A DNA stretch of 64,000 bases from Actinomycetota bacterium (GCA_014381745.1 JACNLA010000015.1:1-64000), one strand, 5' to 3'. Positions 1-8,909 are shown, counted from the first letter of the stretch. A program made the numbers and translations. Notes: generated from the letters alone by a model not told the origin.

Positions 1-1166
1 GGCTCGAGGCGGGCGGCCTTGGTGGACGGATACAGACCTGCCAACACTGCGACGGCAACCGAGAGCAGCGCCCACCCGGCCAGCCCCACAACCGAGAGAA
101 CCATCACATAACCGCGCAACTCCGAGGTGAGCCAGACCACCCCTGCACCTGCTGCTGCCCCCAGGATTCCGCCCAGAACGCCAACTACGAGGGCCTCCAG
201 CAGAAATTGGATGGCGATGGTGCCTCGGCTGTGTCCCAGCGCCCGCCTGATACCGATCTCGGTGGACCTCTGAATGACCGAGATCGACATGACGTTGGCT
301 ATACCGACCCCGCCCACGATCAGTGCCAGGCCGCCCATCATCTTCGTCAGGTTGTTGAGGTTCTCGTCGACCTGGGACTGTGCGTCGAGCAGGTCAGTCG
401 GGACCGAGGTGTTTGCGCCGTCGGGTCCCCCGAGGCTGATGACCGTGGGGACCTCCTGAGCCACCAACTCGGTGTTGGTCGGCGCCCTGATGTACAGCCG
501 GCTGGGGTCACGGGAATCCATCCCCAGGTCGGCCTCGGCGTTGGCGAAGGTCAAGAACACCGCCGAGTCCATGGCGGGCTCAAGGAGCACGTAGTCGAGC
601 ACCCCGACGACCCCGTAGTCGATGCCGTTGAGTTGGATCGTCCGTGCCTCTCCGCGCAGATAGCCGTACTCGTCAGCCAGGTCGCGTCCAATGACAACCG
701 TCCTCGCTGCGGTGGATACATCGAACTCGTTGAGGAAGCGGCCGCTCACCAGCGGCACCTCGAGGGTCCCGGGAAGGTCCAGGCCCGTGGCTATCACCGG
801 CACCGGAAACGCCCGATAGAAGTCCTCGGCATCCTGAAACGGCAGCGTGACTATGTCAGACATCTGGAGCGTGCCTGTCACCGCCACCACATCGGGGAGG
901 CGGCCCACCCGGGCAGCGGCTGCTTCTGGAATGCGCGGGTCGCGGCTGAAGCCACCGAGGGATCCCTGTGCGTTCGCCACGATCAGATCGGTTCCGAGGT
1001 CGGAGAGGACGGCCTTCAGGTGTCCCTTGGAACTCTCGTTGATCCCGATGGCCGACACGATCGCAGCTACCCCGAGGATGGGACCGAGCATGATCAACGC
1101 GGTCCTCACCTTGCGGGCCCGGAGGCCCCCGAGGGCGACTCCAACCAGTTCCCGCATGCGCCTCAT
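1..1166 (-). CDS. MacB-like ABC transporter permease (3' end beyond window)
   Basis: Inner-membrane permease of a MacAB/FtsX-type transporter. It opens [14 protein letters not shown], followed by a first membrane segment (about residues 20-42), a long extracytoplasmic domain, and three further hydrophobic segments towards the C-terminus. The last visible residues (LAGLYPSTKAARLEP) are the usual end of MacB permeases, so only a few residues lie beyond the edge. Its ATG (1164-1166) overlaps the ATPase stop in an ATGA, which indicates translational coupling. In this family such permeases do not pump through the membrane; they work mechanically with an adaptor on extracytoplasmic substrates. The substrate is unknown. 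About 388 codons are visible. Confidence 0.9.
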   Translation of the reverse strand, partial: MRRMRELVGVALGGLRARKVRTALIMLGPILGVAAIVSAIGINESSKGHLKAVLSDLGTDLIVANAQGSLGGFSRDPRIPEAAAARVGRLPDVVAVTGTLQMSDIVTLPFQDAEDFYRAFPVPVIATGLDLPGTLEVPLVSGRFLNEFDVSTAARTVVIGRDLADEYGYLRGEARTIQLNGIDYGVVGVLDYVLLEPAMDSAVFLTFANAEADLGMDSRDPSRLYIRAPTNTELVAQEVPTVISLGGPDGANTSVPTDLLDAQSQVDENLNNLTKMMGGLALIVGGVGIANVMSISVIQRSTEIGIRRALGHSRGTIAIQFLLEALVVGVLGGILGAAAGAGVVWLTSELRGYVMVLSVVGLAGWALLSVAVAVLAGLYPSTKAARLE

Positions 1167-1867
1167 GAAACCTCCACCTGGTCACCGAGGCGTTCGTCAG
1201 CGACGATTCCGCCGTCGAGCATGGTGATCCGCCGCTCTGTTCGAGCAGCTACCTGAAGATCGTGGGTCACCACGCAGATGGCACGGTCTGGCGACTGAAG
1301 GTCGGCGAAGATGTCCATCACTTTGGATGCATTCTGGGAGTCGAGCGCACCGGTCGGCTCATCTGCCAGCACCATCAGGGGATCGGTGACGATGGCCCTG
1401 GCTATGGCGACCCGCTGCTGTTCACCGCCGGAGAGCTGAATGGGCGTGTGCCCGTACCGGTTGCCGAGGCCGACCTGTTCGAGGGCACCCATGGCACGAC
1501 TGCGGCGCTCGCCGGCCGAGAGACCCCGGTAGAGAAGAGCGGTCTCGACGTTTCCAAGGGCCGTCAGGTGTGGAATCAGGTGAAACTGCTGGAATACGAA
1601 GCCGATGGAGTCACCGCGCATACTGGAACGCTCGGCATCGCCCAGTTCGGCCATGTCAGTTCCACGGATTCGTACTGCCCCGCTCGTGGGCAGGTCGAGG
1701 ACACCCAGGAGGCCGAGAAGCGTCGACTTTCCGGATCCAGACGGCCCCACGATCGAGAGGAGGTCGCCTGCCCTGATCTCGAGCGACACGTCACGCAGTG
1801 CGTAGACCTTGACCTCGTCGCCGAACACCCGTGAGACGCCATCCAGAGACAGCAGAACCTCGCTCAC
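1163..1867 (-). CDS. ABC transporter ATP-binding protein, MacB/LolD type
   Basis: Cytoplasmic ATPase that powers the adjacent permease. Walker A (GPSGSGKST), ABC signature (LSGGEQQR) and Walker B (MVLADEPTG, followed by ALDS) are intact, and the switch histidine is in CVVTHD. I place the start at the GTG at 1867 ([10 protein letters not shown]), which gives 234 aa, the normal length for this family, with a GGGGA upstream. The frame stays open to a TTG at 1927 that would overlap the adaptor gene by 14 bases, so that start is an alternative. It sits between the adaptor and the permease in one operon. Confidence 0.93.
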   Translation of the reverse strand: MSEVLLSLDGVSRVFGDEVKVYALRDVSLEIRAGDLLSIVGPSGSGKSTLLGLLGVLDLPTSGAVRIRGTDMAELGDAERSSMRGDSIGFVFQQFHLIPHLTALGNVETALLYRGLSAGERRSRAMGALEQVGLGNRYGHTPIQLSGGEQQRVAIARAIVTDPLMVLADEPTGALDSQNASKVMDIFADLQSPDRAICVVTHDLQVAARTERRITMLDGGIVADERLGDQVEVS

Positions 1868-1913
1868 CTGGGGGTTTCCCCAGACCGTCCAGGTGCCTGC
1901 GGATACCGTCGGG

Positions 1914-4682
1914 TCACGATCGGTCAATCTCCAAGATCACGTACTCGCCGACCGACAGGCCCGAGACGATCTCGACGTAGGCGCCGTCCAGCATCCCCGT
2001 CCGGACGATCCTGCGCTCTATCACCCCCGCTGGCGTCACTACACGAACCTTCTGGTCGCCGCCATCTGACAGCACCGCTGCGATGGGCACGACGACGGCA
2101 TCCAGAGATTCGGCCACCACCACGTCGATGGTCACCACGGCACCGTCCACCCCGACCAGATCACCATCGGTCTGAACCACACCCTCGTAGGTCTCGCTAC
2201 CACCCTCGCTGCTTGCCGAGTCCTCGATTTCAGAGATGACACCACCCACCTCCTGGTCGCCGGCATCCATGTTGACGGTCGCCACCTGACCAACATCCAA
2301 CTTGGCCCTGTTGGTTGGGCTGGCGAACAACTTCACCGTGAAGGTGGGTTCGGTGAGGGTAAGAAGCGGGGTCCCGCTCTGTATGAACTGGCCGGCATCC
2401 ACGTGAACCGAACCGACCCGGGCGGGCCAGGCTGCGACAATCATGTCGCCGGGAAGGAACACCACGTCGTCGGCAATCGTACGGACCGGTATGTCCACCG
2501 AACTCTCGCCGGCAAGCAGAATCGCCGTTCCGGTGAGGACCTCGAAGTCCTCTCCGGCCCTTGCGCTGCCGCCAACGGAGTAGTTGATCGACGTGTCAAC
2601 GGTCGCCGCCTGATCGGCCAGGACGGTGACCGTTGAGATGTCTCCCTCGGAGACACGACCTCCACCGCTGAGACCCAACTCCGGCAGGTCTACCGACACC
2701 ACCTTGATGGTGGCCTCCGACCTGTGGCTGAGCAGGTAGTTGCCACCGGGATCGTCAAGGAGGCGAACGGTGATGCTCTCATCTTCTTCGACGAGGTCAT
2801 CGGGCCTGAGTTGAACCGTGATGACCACGGCTTCCTGTCCGGCGCGCAAGATGACGTCGCCGTCGGGTTGGTTGTAGTCGGATCCGGCGGTCGCAGACCC
2901 GACCGTCTCAAAGAAGATTTCAAGGTCCTCGACGAGCGGGTCGGGAGTCTCGACTGTGAATGATGCCAGCCCGGACTCACCCACCGTCTCGCTGTCGGAC
3001 CTCAACACCAGCGTCGGCGCATCGGCAACATCTGGATCGTCGACGATCACCACAGCGGTGTCCTGATCTCCTACCAGGTAGCGGGAACCCTGACCGACCC
3101 GCAGTTCCTCACGCTTGGCGCCCAGGCTGAAGTTGAGCCTCTGTTGTTCATCCAGCAGGCCGGCGACCGCTGCATCGACCGAGGTGAGCGTGTCGGCCAG
3201 GTCAGCTTCGGCCACCCCGAGCAGAAAGCTCAGCCTGTCGTCTTCGCGTTCGAGGGCGGAGAGGGCATCTCGGGCGGTGGTCAGCTCGGCCGAGATCTCG
3301 AGCGCTGCGCTGAGGGCATCGTTGTAGGCATCAAAGGCCTGGGTGCGTGCTGCGACGGTGATGTTCTCGGCATCCAGGTCGCTGTTGGCATCATCAAGGG
3401 CCTCGTCCAGCGAGATGAGGTTGGCGGCCTCGGTAGGTGTGAGATCGCGCTCGGCGGCCTGCGCGTAGGTGATGATGCCCTTGTCGATCAGCTCCTGTTC
3501 AACGTTCGTCGTCTCCTGCTGACGAGATTCAAGGCCGGTCACCTCCGCTCCCGCTTCAGCCAACTCTGCCACCAGCTCGCTACGTCTCTCGATCAGGTCG
3601 TCGATTTCTGCCTGAAGGTCGAAAAGCCTGAGATCCTCGGGTGCCGTCTCGGATGCGGCGATCTCGTCCACCAGATCTGCCTGTCGTTCCAGCAACACAT
3701 TGACGGCCTCCTGAATGTCAAAGATCAGCAGGTCCTGGGGCGCAAGGCTGGCGGCGTCTGGGAAGTTGCCGGTCACTATGACCTCCATGTCCTCGTTGGC
3801 CTCACGTAGGTCATCAACGAGGGTGGAAACCACCAGAGACGCTGTGGACGACCCCGCTGGGATCACGACGGTGTCGTCGATCCCCTCGAAGTCGTCGGCA
3901 TTCACGTCACCACCAACACGTACCGCCACCACCAGATCGCTGGTCGGCACCGGATCAGCTGAGATGGTGAACACCACCTGTCCGCCTTCGGCAACGATGG
4001 CGTCGGCCACCCGGACCGTGACTACAGGCACGTCACCGGTGGCCTCGGCCGTGACCCTTCTGGCCTTGCCGGCTGACCGTGACGAGCTTCCGATCCGGAC
4101 CGACACGCTGTTCAAGGCGCCAACCGTGTAGCCAGCGGGATTTGCCTGCAGCGAGATCGTCACCACCTCGTCCACCTCGGTGGTCGTGCTCCCGTAGTCG
4201 TGGTCGGCCTGCCATGCAGCCAGACCGCCACGGGTCTCCTCGGTGTAGTACCGGTCGACTGTTCCAACCGGGTAGCCGGCGGCGCTTAGAATCGATTCCA
4301 ACTGCAGCACGTCAGGGCCGTCTGAACCCACATCGAGTTGCCTGTAGAAGTCCATGTCCCCGGTAACGGCAACGGCTCTGCGCCCATCCACAGAAAAGAG
4401 CTCATCGCCTTCCTGCACCGTGTCACCATCTTCAAGCTTCATGCCGGAAATGCGGCCGGATGCCGCCGAGTTGATGGTTCTGAGCTCATCACGCCTCAAC
4501 TCACCGCGGACCGTCAGCTCCTCTGTGAGGGTTCTGGTGGTCACGGCCTCGGCAATGGCTCGGTCCTGTGCCGGGTCCACTGCAGCTGCGCCGTCGTCCC
4601 ATGGTTTCCACACGGTCACGGCAGCCACTACCGCCACGGTCACCGCCAGCCCGACAATGCGTACGGGCATCCTGGTGTTCAT
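1914..4682 (-). CDS. Periplasmic adaptor (HlyD/MacA-like) with peptidoglycan-binding and Calx-beta-like domains
   Basis: A 922-residue membrane-anchored adaptor for the downstream ABC exporter. Residues 7-26 form a signal anchor. Residues 60-95 are the first half of a lipoyl-like domain, and 113-163 a PG_binding_1-type domain (LDVGSDGPDVLQLES). Residues 220-305 are a Calx-beta-like beta-sandwich, 322-530 a long heptad-rich helical hairpin, 557-665 and 670-735 two further Calx-beta-like domains (e.g. TAGSDYN, ARAGEDF). Residues 742-780 complete the lipoyl fold and 780-920 form the beta-barrel and membrane-proximal domains. Actinobacterial adaptors with a PG-binding insert are common and about 350-500 aa; the Calx-beta modules on both sides of the hairpin are what makes this one long. 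Domain assignments are by eye. Confidence 0.82.
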   Translation of the reverse strand: MNTRMPVRIVGLAVTVAVVAAVTVWKPWDDGAAAVDPAQDRAIAEAVTTRTLTEELTVRGELRRDELRTINSAASGRISGMKLEDGDTVQEGDELFSVDGRRAVAVTGDMDFYRQLDVGSDGPDVLQLESILSAAGYPVGTVDRYYTEETRGGLAAWQADHDYGSTTTEVDEVVTISLQANPAGYTVGALNSVSVRIGSSSRSAGKARRVTAEATGDVPVVTVRVADAIVAEGGQVVFTISADPVPTSDLVVAVRVGGDVNADDFEGIDDTVVIPAGSSTASLVVSTLVDDLREANEDMEVIVTGNFPDAASLAPQDLLIFDIQEAVNVLLERQADLVDEIAASETAPEDLRLFDLQAEIDDLIERRSELVAELAEAGAEVTGLESRQQETTNVEQELIDKGIITYAQAAERDLTPTEAANLISLDEALDDANSDLDAENITVAARTQAFDAYNDALSAALEISAELTTARDALSALEREDDRLSFLLGVAEADLADTLTSVDAAVAGLLDEQQRLNFSLGAKREELRVGQGSRYLVGDQDTAVVIVDDPDVADAPTLVLRSDSETVGESGLASFTVETPDPLVEDLEIFFETVGSATAGSDYNQPDGDVILRAGQEAVVITVQLRPDDLVEEDESITVRLLDDPGGNYLLSHRSEATIKVVSVDLPELGLSGGGRVSEGDISTVTVLADQAATVDTSINYSVGGSARAGEDFEVLTGTAILLAGESSVDIPVRTIADDVVFLPGDMIVAAWPARVGSVHVDAGQFIQSGTPLLTLTEPTFTVKLFASPTNRAKLDVGQVATVNMDAGDQEVGGVISEIEDSASSEGGSETYEGVVQTDGDLVGVDGAVVTIDVVVAESLDAVVVPIAAVLSDGGDQKVRVVTPAGVIERRIVRTGMLDGAYVEIVSGLSVGEYVILEIDRS

Positions 4683-4727
4683 GGTCGCCTCCCTGTGTAG
4701 TTCACGGTCGCCGTCGAACGGTTCAGA

Positions 4728-5480
4728 TCAGCCTCCACCTCCGGCACCTCCCTGACCACCACCGGGCTGCCCTCCGCCGAAGCCACCACCACCGAAAAGG
4801 TTCGCCTCGCTTGCACATTCTCGAATGTCGGGGCCGTCGATCTCCTCAGCGGCATCACGAAACAGCGAGCGTGGGCTGAGAGCACCGGTTTCATCGGGAG
4901 TGGGTTCCTCAACCTCCCAGCCCCTGCCGCGGAGGCAGGCCACGACTGAGAGAAGTTGCTCGTTGTTCTCGCGGACCTGTTCCGGGGAGCGTTCCTCCCT
5001 GGACGACCGGAACTCCTCAACAGCATCGGCGATTCCGCTCTCGGCGTTGCATCGCTCGACTGCCTCGACGTATCCGGGCTGGTTGACGGGATCGTCGTCA
5101 TTGGACTCCTCGCCAGGTGGACCCCTGAAGGTGAAACCCTCGGCTGCAAGACAGTCGCTGAACGCCTGCCTGGTGCCTCGGAAGGCCTCGCCAGGATCCT
5201 CTTCTGGAAGCGGCACGGTGTCCTTGGGCGGCTCGCTGGAGGTTGGGGCCTCCGTCGGGGCCGGAACCGTCGTGGTGGCGACCTGCGTTGTGGTGACTCG
5301 TGCGGTGGTGGTCTCTACAACGTTCAGGAAAGCGTCGGCCGGCACCACCAGCTCGGGTGCCTCGTCGGCTGTCAGCACGGTGATCGAGCGTGTCTGCTCG
5401 GCCTCGCTGCCCGAACAGGCTGCCGCAGCCAACACGACCAGCAGCAGCGTTGCCTTGTGGGGGGTGACGGTATTGGTCAA
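4728..5480 (-). CDS. Four-Cys lipoprotein with Thr-rich linker and Gly-rich tail
   Basis: Predicted exported lipoprotein (250 aa). The N-terminus has a hydrophobic stretch ending in a lipobox, AAAAC, with the lipidated Cys near residue 22. A Thr/Pro-rich linker (about 55-95) leads to a globular domain with four cysteines in the contexts FSDCLAAEGF, VERCNAES, VVACLRGRGW and IRECASEA. The C-terminus is a run of Gly with Gln. It is a clear paralogue of the upstream gene, sharing the C..C..C..C pattern, the RxxNE(Q/D) segment and the TPDE(T/N)G motif. It lies 45 bases upstream of the adaptor gene, so it probably supplies an accessory or substrate-binding component. No known family was recognised. 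Confidence 0.8.
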   Translation of the reverse strand: MTNTVTPHKATLLLVVLAAAACSGSEAEQTRSITVLTADEAPELVVPADAFLNVVETTTARVTTTQVATTTVPAPTEAPTSSEPPKDTVPLPEEDPGEAFRGTRQAFSDCLAAEGFTFRGPPGEESNDDDPVNQPGYVEAVERCNAESGIADAVEEFRSSREERSPEQVRENNEQLLSVVACLRGRGWEVEEPTPDETGALSPRSLFRDAAEEIDGPDIRECASEANLFGGGGFGGGQPGGGQGGAGGGG

Positions 5481-5582
5481 CTCGGCTCCATTCCAGCTCT
5501 GACGCGTTTCGTGTCAGCGAAGCATCCCAGCGCCATGTTACGAACCTGTTAGGAACGGGAAGTCGCTGCCGGCACAGACGCA

Positions 5583-6311
5583 TCAACTCTCACCCCCACG
5601 GTCTCTCTCGAGTGCGATTTCGCCCACACAGTTCCTGATCTGATCGGTGTCGAACTCGCCGTCGGCGCTGGCGAAGCCGTCCGCCGGGCTGAGCAGGCCG
5701 TTCTCGTCCGGCGTCAACTCAGAGATCTCCCACCCCTTGCGGCGTAGGCAGTCCGTCAGGTCGAGGAAGTCCTCGTTCTGTTGCCGGATCTCATCGGGGT
5801 CGAGGCCTGTCCTCGAGGTGAGGAACTCCTCGTAGACCGTCGAGATGTGGGTGCGGCTGTTGCACAGGATCAGGGCGGCCACGTACTCGGAGTTGTTCTC
5901 TGGAGCATCGGCGCCGGCCTCCATGCTGGGCATGCCGATCCAGGTGTGGCCCTCGGTGCTGAGGCACGAGTTGAAGCGGTCCAGTGCATCGAGCAGCTTC
6001 GCTCCGGGGCTGAGTTCCTCTTCTTCCAGCGGAACCGTCGTGCGGGGTGGCTCTGTGGTCGTGGTGGTCGCCTCGACCGGGGGGCTCGTCGTCGTGGTTG
6101 TTGGCCTGGCGGACGTCGTCGTTTCTTCGGCTGCGGTGGTGGTCACGTCGACCACCTTGTCGAAGGCGTCGGCAGCGACCACGATCTCAGAGGCGGCGTC
6201 GGGGCTCAACACCACGATGGACTTTGTGGCGTCGTCTGCGCCTCCGCTGGAACAGGACACCACAAGCAATCCGAGCACGGGCAGGAGCATTGCCGGCAGA
6301 CGTCGATACAA
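5583..6311 (-). CDS. Four-Cys lipoprotein, paralogue of the downstream gene
   Basis: Predicted lipoprotein and first gene of the exporter operon. I chose the TTG at 6311: it is preceded by GAGGGG at good spacing and gives a classic signal sequence, YRRLPAMLLPVLGLLVVSC, with the lipidated Cys right after. The reading frame remains open to an ATG at 6365, but that adds a polar stretch before the signal. A Thr-rich linker (ATTTTTEPPRTTVP) leads to a domain with cysteines in FNSCLSTEGH, LILCNSRT, LTDCLRRKGW and IRNCVGEI, matching the neighbour one for one. The function is unknown; the operon position suggests a role with the ABC exporter. Confidence 0.78.
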   Translation of the reverse strand: MYRRLPAMLLPVLGLLVVSCSSGGADDATKSIVVLSPDAASEIVVAADAFDKVVDVTTTAAEETTTSARPTTTTTSPPVEATTTTTEPPRTTVPLEEEELSPGAKLLDALDRFNSCLSTEGHTWIGMPSMEAGADAPENNSEYVAALILCNSRTHISTVYEEFLTSRTGLDPDEIRQQNEDFLDLTDCLRRKGWEISELTPDENGLLSPADGFASADGEFDTDQIRNCVGEIALERDRGGES

Positions 6312-6420
6312 CGGGATCCCCTCACGGTTGGCAGGGTGAACGGTAGCCACACCGGCACCTGACATGAAAACCCATGGACCGGGCGGGGACCCGGGGAATC
6401 TGGCCGCCTAACCTGAGCCG

Positions 6421-7638
6421 ATGGCGGACTTCTCCCAGCACGGCACGATCGCAACGCTGCACCACCTTGGCGACAGGTCGCTCGAGTCGCTGGAGACGGA
6501 GTTGTCCTCGTGGAGCACTGACAGGCCGATGTCGCTCATCATTCCCTGTCTCGCTGCGGAGATGGATGGTCCGGCGCTGCGTGGCATTGTCGACGAGTTG
6601 GCGTCTGTCCCCTACCTGGCCGAGGTGATTATCGGCCTCGACTGCGCAGACCACAGCGACTTTCTGCGGGCCCGGGAGTTCTTCTCCCGGCTTCCACAAC
6701 ACCACCGGATCATCTGGGGTGACGGTCCCCGCCTCGGCTCCATCGAGGCGACTCTCGGCGATCAGGATCTGGCTCCGTCAGAGTCCGGCAAGGGCCGCAA
6801 CGTCTGGTGGTGCCTCGGCTACTTCCTGGCATCGGGCCGCGGGCACTCGGTTGCCCTGCATGACGCCGACATCCTCACATACGACCGTTCCATGGTGGCG
6901 AGGCTCCACTACCCGATCGCCCACCCCACGTTCGGCTACACCTTCGCCAAGGGCTTCTACTACAGGGCTTCACCTGACGGTGGCCGTCTGAACGGACGGG
7001 TCACACGACTGTTCGTGGCACCGCTGGTTCGTGCTCTGGCGCTCACCTTCGGCCGGTCCGACTACCTGGACTTCATCGACAGCTTCAGGTACCCGCTGGC
7101 CGGTGAGTGCGCCATGGACCAAAGCCTGGCGGGGTCCATCAGAATCCCCGCCGACTGGGGCCTCGAGATCGGAGTTCTGGGCGAGGTATTCCGAAGGGAC
7201 GGTGGCACGAGGGTCTGTCAGGTGGATGTTGCCGACATCTATGACCACAAGCATCAGGAGCTCTCACCCGACGACGCCTCGGCGGGCCTTCACAAGATGA
7301 GCGTCGACATCGCCAAGGCCATGTTCAAGAAGTTGGCTGCCACGGGCGTGGTACTCACCCCTGAGAGCTTCCGCACCCTCGAGGCGACCTTCTTCCGTTC
7401 AGCCCTGGACCTGATCGACGGCTACAACGCCGATGCCGTCCTGAACGGCATTCCCTATGACCGACACGACGAGGAGGCCACGGCCAGCGTGTTTGCCCAT
7501 GCGATCATCCGTGCCGGCGGCGACTACCTGGAGGACCCAGTGGAATCACCGTTTATACCCAGTTGGGCACGGATCAACTCGGAACTGCCCCGCCTGGCCG
7601 AGCATCTCGCCAAGGCCGTCGAGGCCGACAACGCCTGA
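6421..7638 (+). CDS. GT-A glycosyltransferase, glucosyl/mannosyl-3-phosphoglycerate synthase-like
   Basis: Cytoplasmic nucleotide-sugar glycosyltransferase of 405 aa. The N-terminal half shows the GT-A pattern: MSLIIPCLAAEM, then VIIGLDCAD, then the metal-binding ALHDADILTYD. A downstream stretch (HPTFGYTFAKGFYYR) and GECAMD resemble enzymes that join a sugar to 3-phosphoglycerate for the solute glucosylglycerate (GpgS/GT81 type) or mannosylglycerate. No dedicated phosphatase gene is adjacent, so the product is not settled. It is transcribed away from the lipoprotein operon. I am confident of the glycosyltransferase fold, less so of the acceptor. Confidence 0.7.
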   Translation: MADFSQHGTIATLHHLGDRSLESLETELSSWSTDRPMSLIIPCLAAEMDGPALRGIVDELASVPYLAEVIIGLDCADHSDFLRAREFFSRLPQHHRIIWGDGPRLGSIEATLGDQDLAPSESGKGRNVWWCLGYFLASGRGHSVALHDADILTYDRSMVARLHYPIAHPTFGYTFAKGFYYRASPDGGRLNGRVTRLFVAPLVRALALTFGRSDYLDFIDSFRYPLAGECAMDQSLAGSIRIPADWGLEIGVLGEVFRRDGGTRVCQVDVADIYDHKHQELSPDDASAGLHKMSVDIAKAMFKKLAATGVVLTPESFRTLEATFFRSALDLIDGYNADAVLNGIPYDRHDEEATASVFAHAIIRAGGDYLEDPVESPFIPSWARINSELPRLAEHLAKAVEADNA

Positions 7639-7668
7639 GCGTTGTCCTTCAGCAACCGGTGGGCACGG

Positions 7669-7742
7669 TGGAGGTGATGAGAATCGAACTCACGACCTCT
7701 ACGTTGCGAACGTAGCGCTCTAGCCAACTGAGCTACACCCCC
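7669..7742 (-). tRNA. tRNA-Ala (anticodon CGC)
   Basis: Read on the minus strand, a 7-bp acceptor stem GGGGGTG/CACCTCC (one G-T pair) closes a canonical cloverleaf. It has a D arm with GCTCAGTTGGCTAGAGC, an anticodon arm CTACG-TTCGCAA-CGTAG, and a T arm around TTCGATT. The anticodon CGC (plus-strand GCG at 7706-7708) reads the alanine codon GCG. The discriminator is A at 7669. The bases that follow read CCG, so the CCA end is not encoded and must be added after transcription. Confidence 0.95.
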
Positions 7743-7802
7743 GTGGGCGGGGGTGAGCGTAGCGGGGGCCCCGACCGGTCTGTCGGCCGGGAACCTGGTC
7801 TG

Positions 7803-8261
7803 TTAGTTGGCCTGTCTGCGCAGCACTGCTTCGTCGGCCATTGCGATTGACGCTTGCTCGCCCGCAAGGAAGGGATTTGCGGGCCGGAGCGGCACAACGG
7901 TCGCACGACGCTCGCTTTCGTTCTGGTGACGGTTCGTGAGCATCACGGCGTAGCCGACCAGAACCACGTCTACGAGGAAGTTGACCATCCAGAGGATCCC
8001 ACCGACTGCCACTGCTCCAAGGAGGGTGAAGGTAGCCACCCCGCCAAGGGCGATGAGGACGTCTCTGCGGCGACGGCGCGCGGCGGATGCTCCGCTGGGG
8101 ACCGCCTTGGCGGACTGCTGCAGCGCACGCAGGCCGTTGGCGTCGAATCGACCCATCGCTGAGAGGCTCCCGACGGGTCGCATCGCCGGCCCCTCTCGAC
8201 GCAACAGGGGGGGCACCAGCACTGCTGCCCACAGGACTCCAAGACCCAACAAGATCAACAC
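7803..8261 (-). CDS. Small membrane protein, candidate GlpR/SepX homologue
   Basis: 152-aa protein with an N-terminal membrane segment followed by basic residues (LGVLWAAVLVPPLLRR), an Arg-rich patch (RRRRRD near residue 65), and two closely spaced membrane segments (about 68-105). It starts at GTG 8261 with GAGGAGGG upstream. The layout, one N-terminal helix ending VPPLLRR and a basic patch before a helical pair, resembles the actinobacterial protein called GlpR or SepX. That protein binds the gephyrin/MoeA-like Glp and acts in cell division; in mycobacteria the homologue is also encoded near moeA. Here moeA lies in the same block. The known proteins are longer, so this would be a minimal version. 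The assignment is from memory of the pattern and of gene order. Confidence 0.55.
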   Translation of the reverse strand: MLILLGLGVLWAAVLVPPLLRREGPAMRPVGSLSAMGRFDANGLRALQQSAKAVPSGASAARRRRRDVLIALGGVATFTLLGAVAVGGILWMVNFLVDVVLVGYAVMLTNRHQNESERRATVVPLRPANPFLAGEQASIAMADEAVLRRQAN

Positions 8262-8335
8262 TGTCCGGTTTCCCTCCTCGCCGATCCACCGTGGTCGGCG
8301 TGTGGCGTCACCGTACAGCCTTATCCCTTTCAGAT

Positions 8336-8398
8336 GGTGGATTTACTCGCGCTGTCCGCGCGAATGATCGCGCGGCCAGCGCGAGGGATAAATCCACC
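8336..8398. repeat. Long imperfect palindrome (27-bp stem, 4-nt loop)
   Basis: Left arms 8336-8345, 8346-8354 and 8356-8363 are exact reverse complements of 8389-8398, 8377-8385 and 8368-8375. They are interrupted only by a 3-nt bulge (GGA, 8386-8388) and one T/C mismatch (8355/8376). The loop is ATGA. It lies between the moaC stop and the start of the GlpR-like gene, both on the minus strand. There is no T-tract, so it is not a standard intrinsic terminator. A REP-like or MITE-like palindromic unit, an RNA-stabilising hairpin or a terminator variant are all possible. Confidence 0.9.
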
Positions 8399-8409
8399 GA
8401 TTCCGGGCC

Positions 8410-8895
8410 TCAGCCCTCCCGAGTCCAGGGACCCGACCTGCCGCCGGACTTCTCCCAGAGAGCAACCTCTGTGACGCTCATTGAACGGTCCATCGCCTTG
8501 CACATGTCATAAACGGTGAGAGCCGCCACCGAACAGGCCATGAGAGCCTCCATCTCCACCCCGGTGCGCTCAACGGTCTCGGCCACCGCCTCAATGTCCA
8601 CCCACGCCTCGCCAACCGTCAGATCTACCGAAACCGAACTCAGCATCAGCGGGTGACACAAGGGAATCAACTCAGAGGTCCGCTTGGCAGCCTGAATGCC
8701 GGCCACCCGTGCGACAGCGAGAACATCGCCCTTGGGCACGGTCCCGCCGACGAGCGCCTGCGCAGTGTCGACAGCCATGTCAACCCGGGCCCGTGCGACA
8801 GCCCTGCGGCGGGTGGCCTCCTTGTCGCCCACGTCAACCATCCTGGCCCGACCCTCGGCATCCAGATGGGTGAAGCCCTCCGAACCGTCGCTCAT
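8410..8895 (-). CDS. moaC: Cyclic pyranopterin monophosphate synthase MoaC
   Basis: Second step of molybdenum cofactor synthesis: it converts the MoaA product 3',8-cH2GTP to cyclic pyranopterin monophosphate in the cytoplasm. The 161-aa protein has the family length. Signatures are [12 protein letters not shown] near the N-terminus, [39 protein letters not shown] and [10 protein letters not shown]. It starts 14 bases after the moaA stop, so the two are probably co-transcribed. No moaD, moaE or mog-type gene is in the window. Confidence 0.97.
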   Translation of the reverse strand: MSDGSEGFTHLDAEGRARMVDVGDKEATRRRAVARARVDMAVDTAQALVGGTVPKGDVLAVARVAGIQAAKRTSELIPLCHPLMLSSVSVDLTVGEAWVDIEAVAETVERTGVEMEALMACSVAALTVYDMCKAMDRSMSVTEVALWEKSGGRSGPWTREG

Positions 8896-8909
8896 TCCCC
8901 CACCCGCCC

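Noticed and set aside
207-1256. 349-codon open frame on the plus strand
   Set aside because: It lies opposite the ABC permease, which has good family motifs; the composition is the Arg/Gly/His-rich mix of a GC-rich antisense frame.
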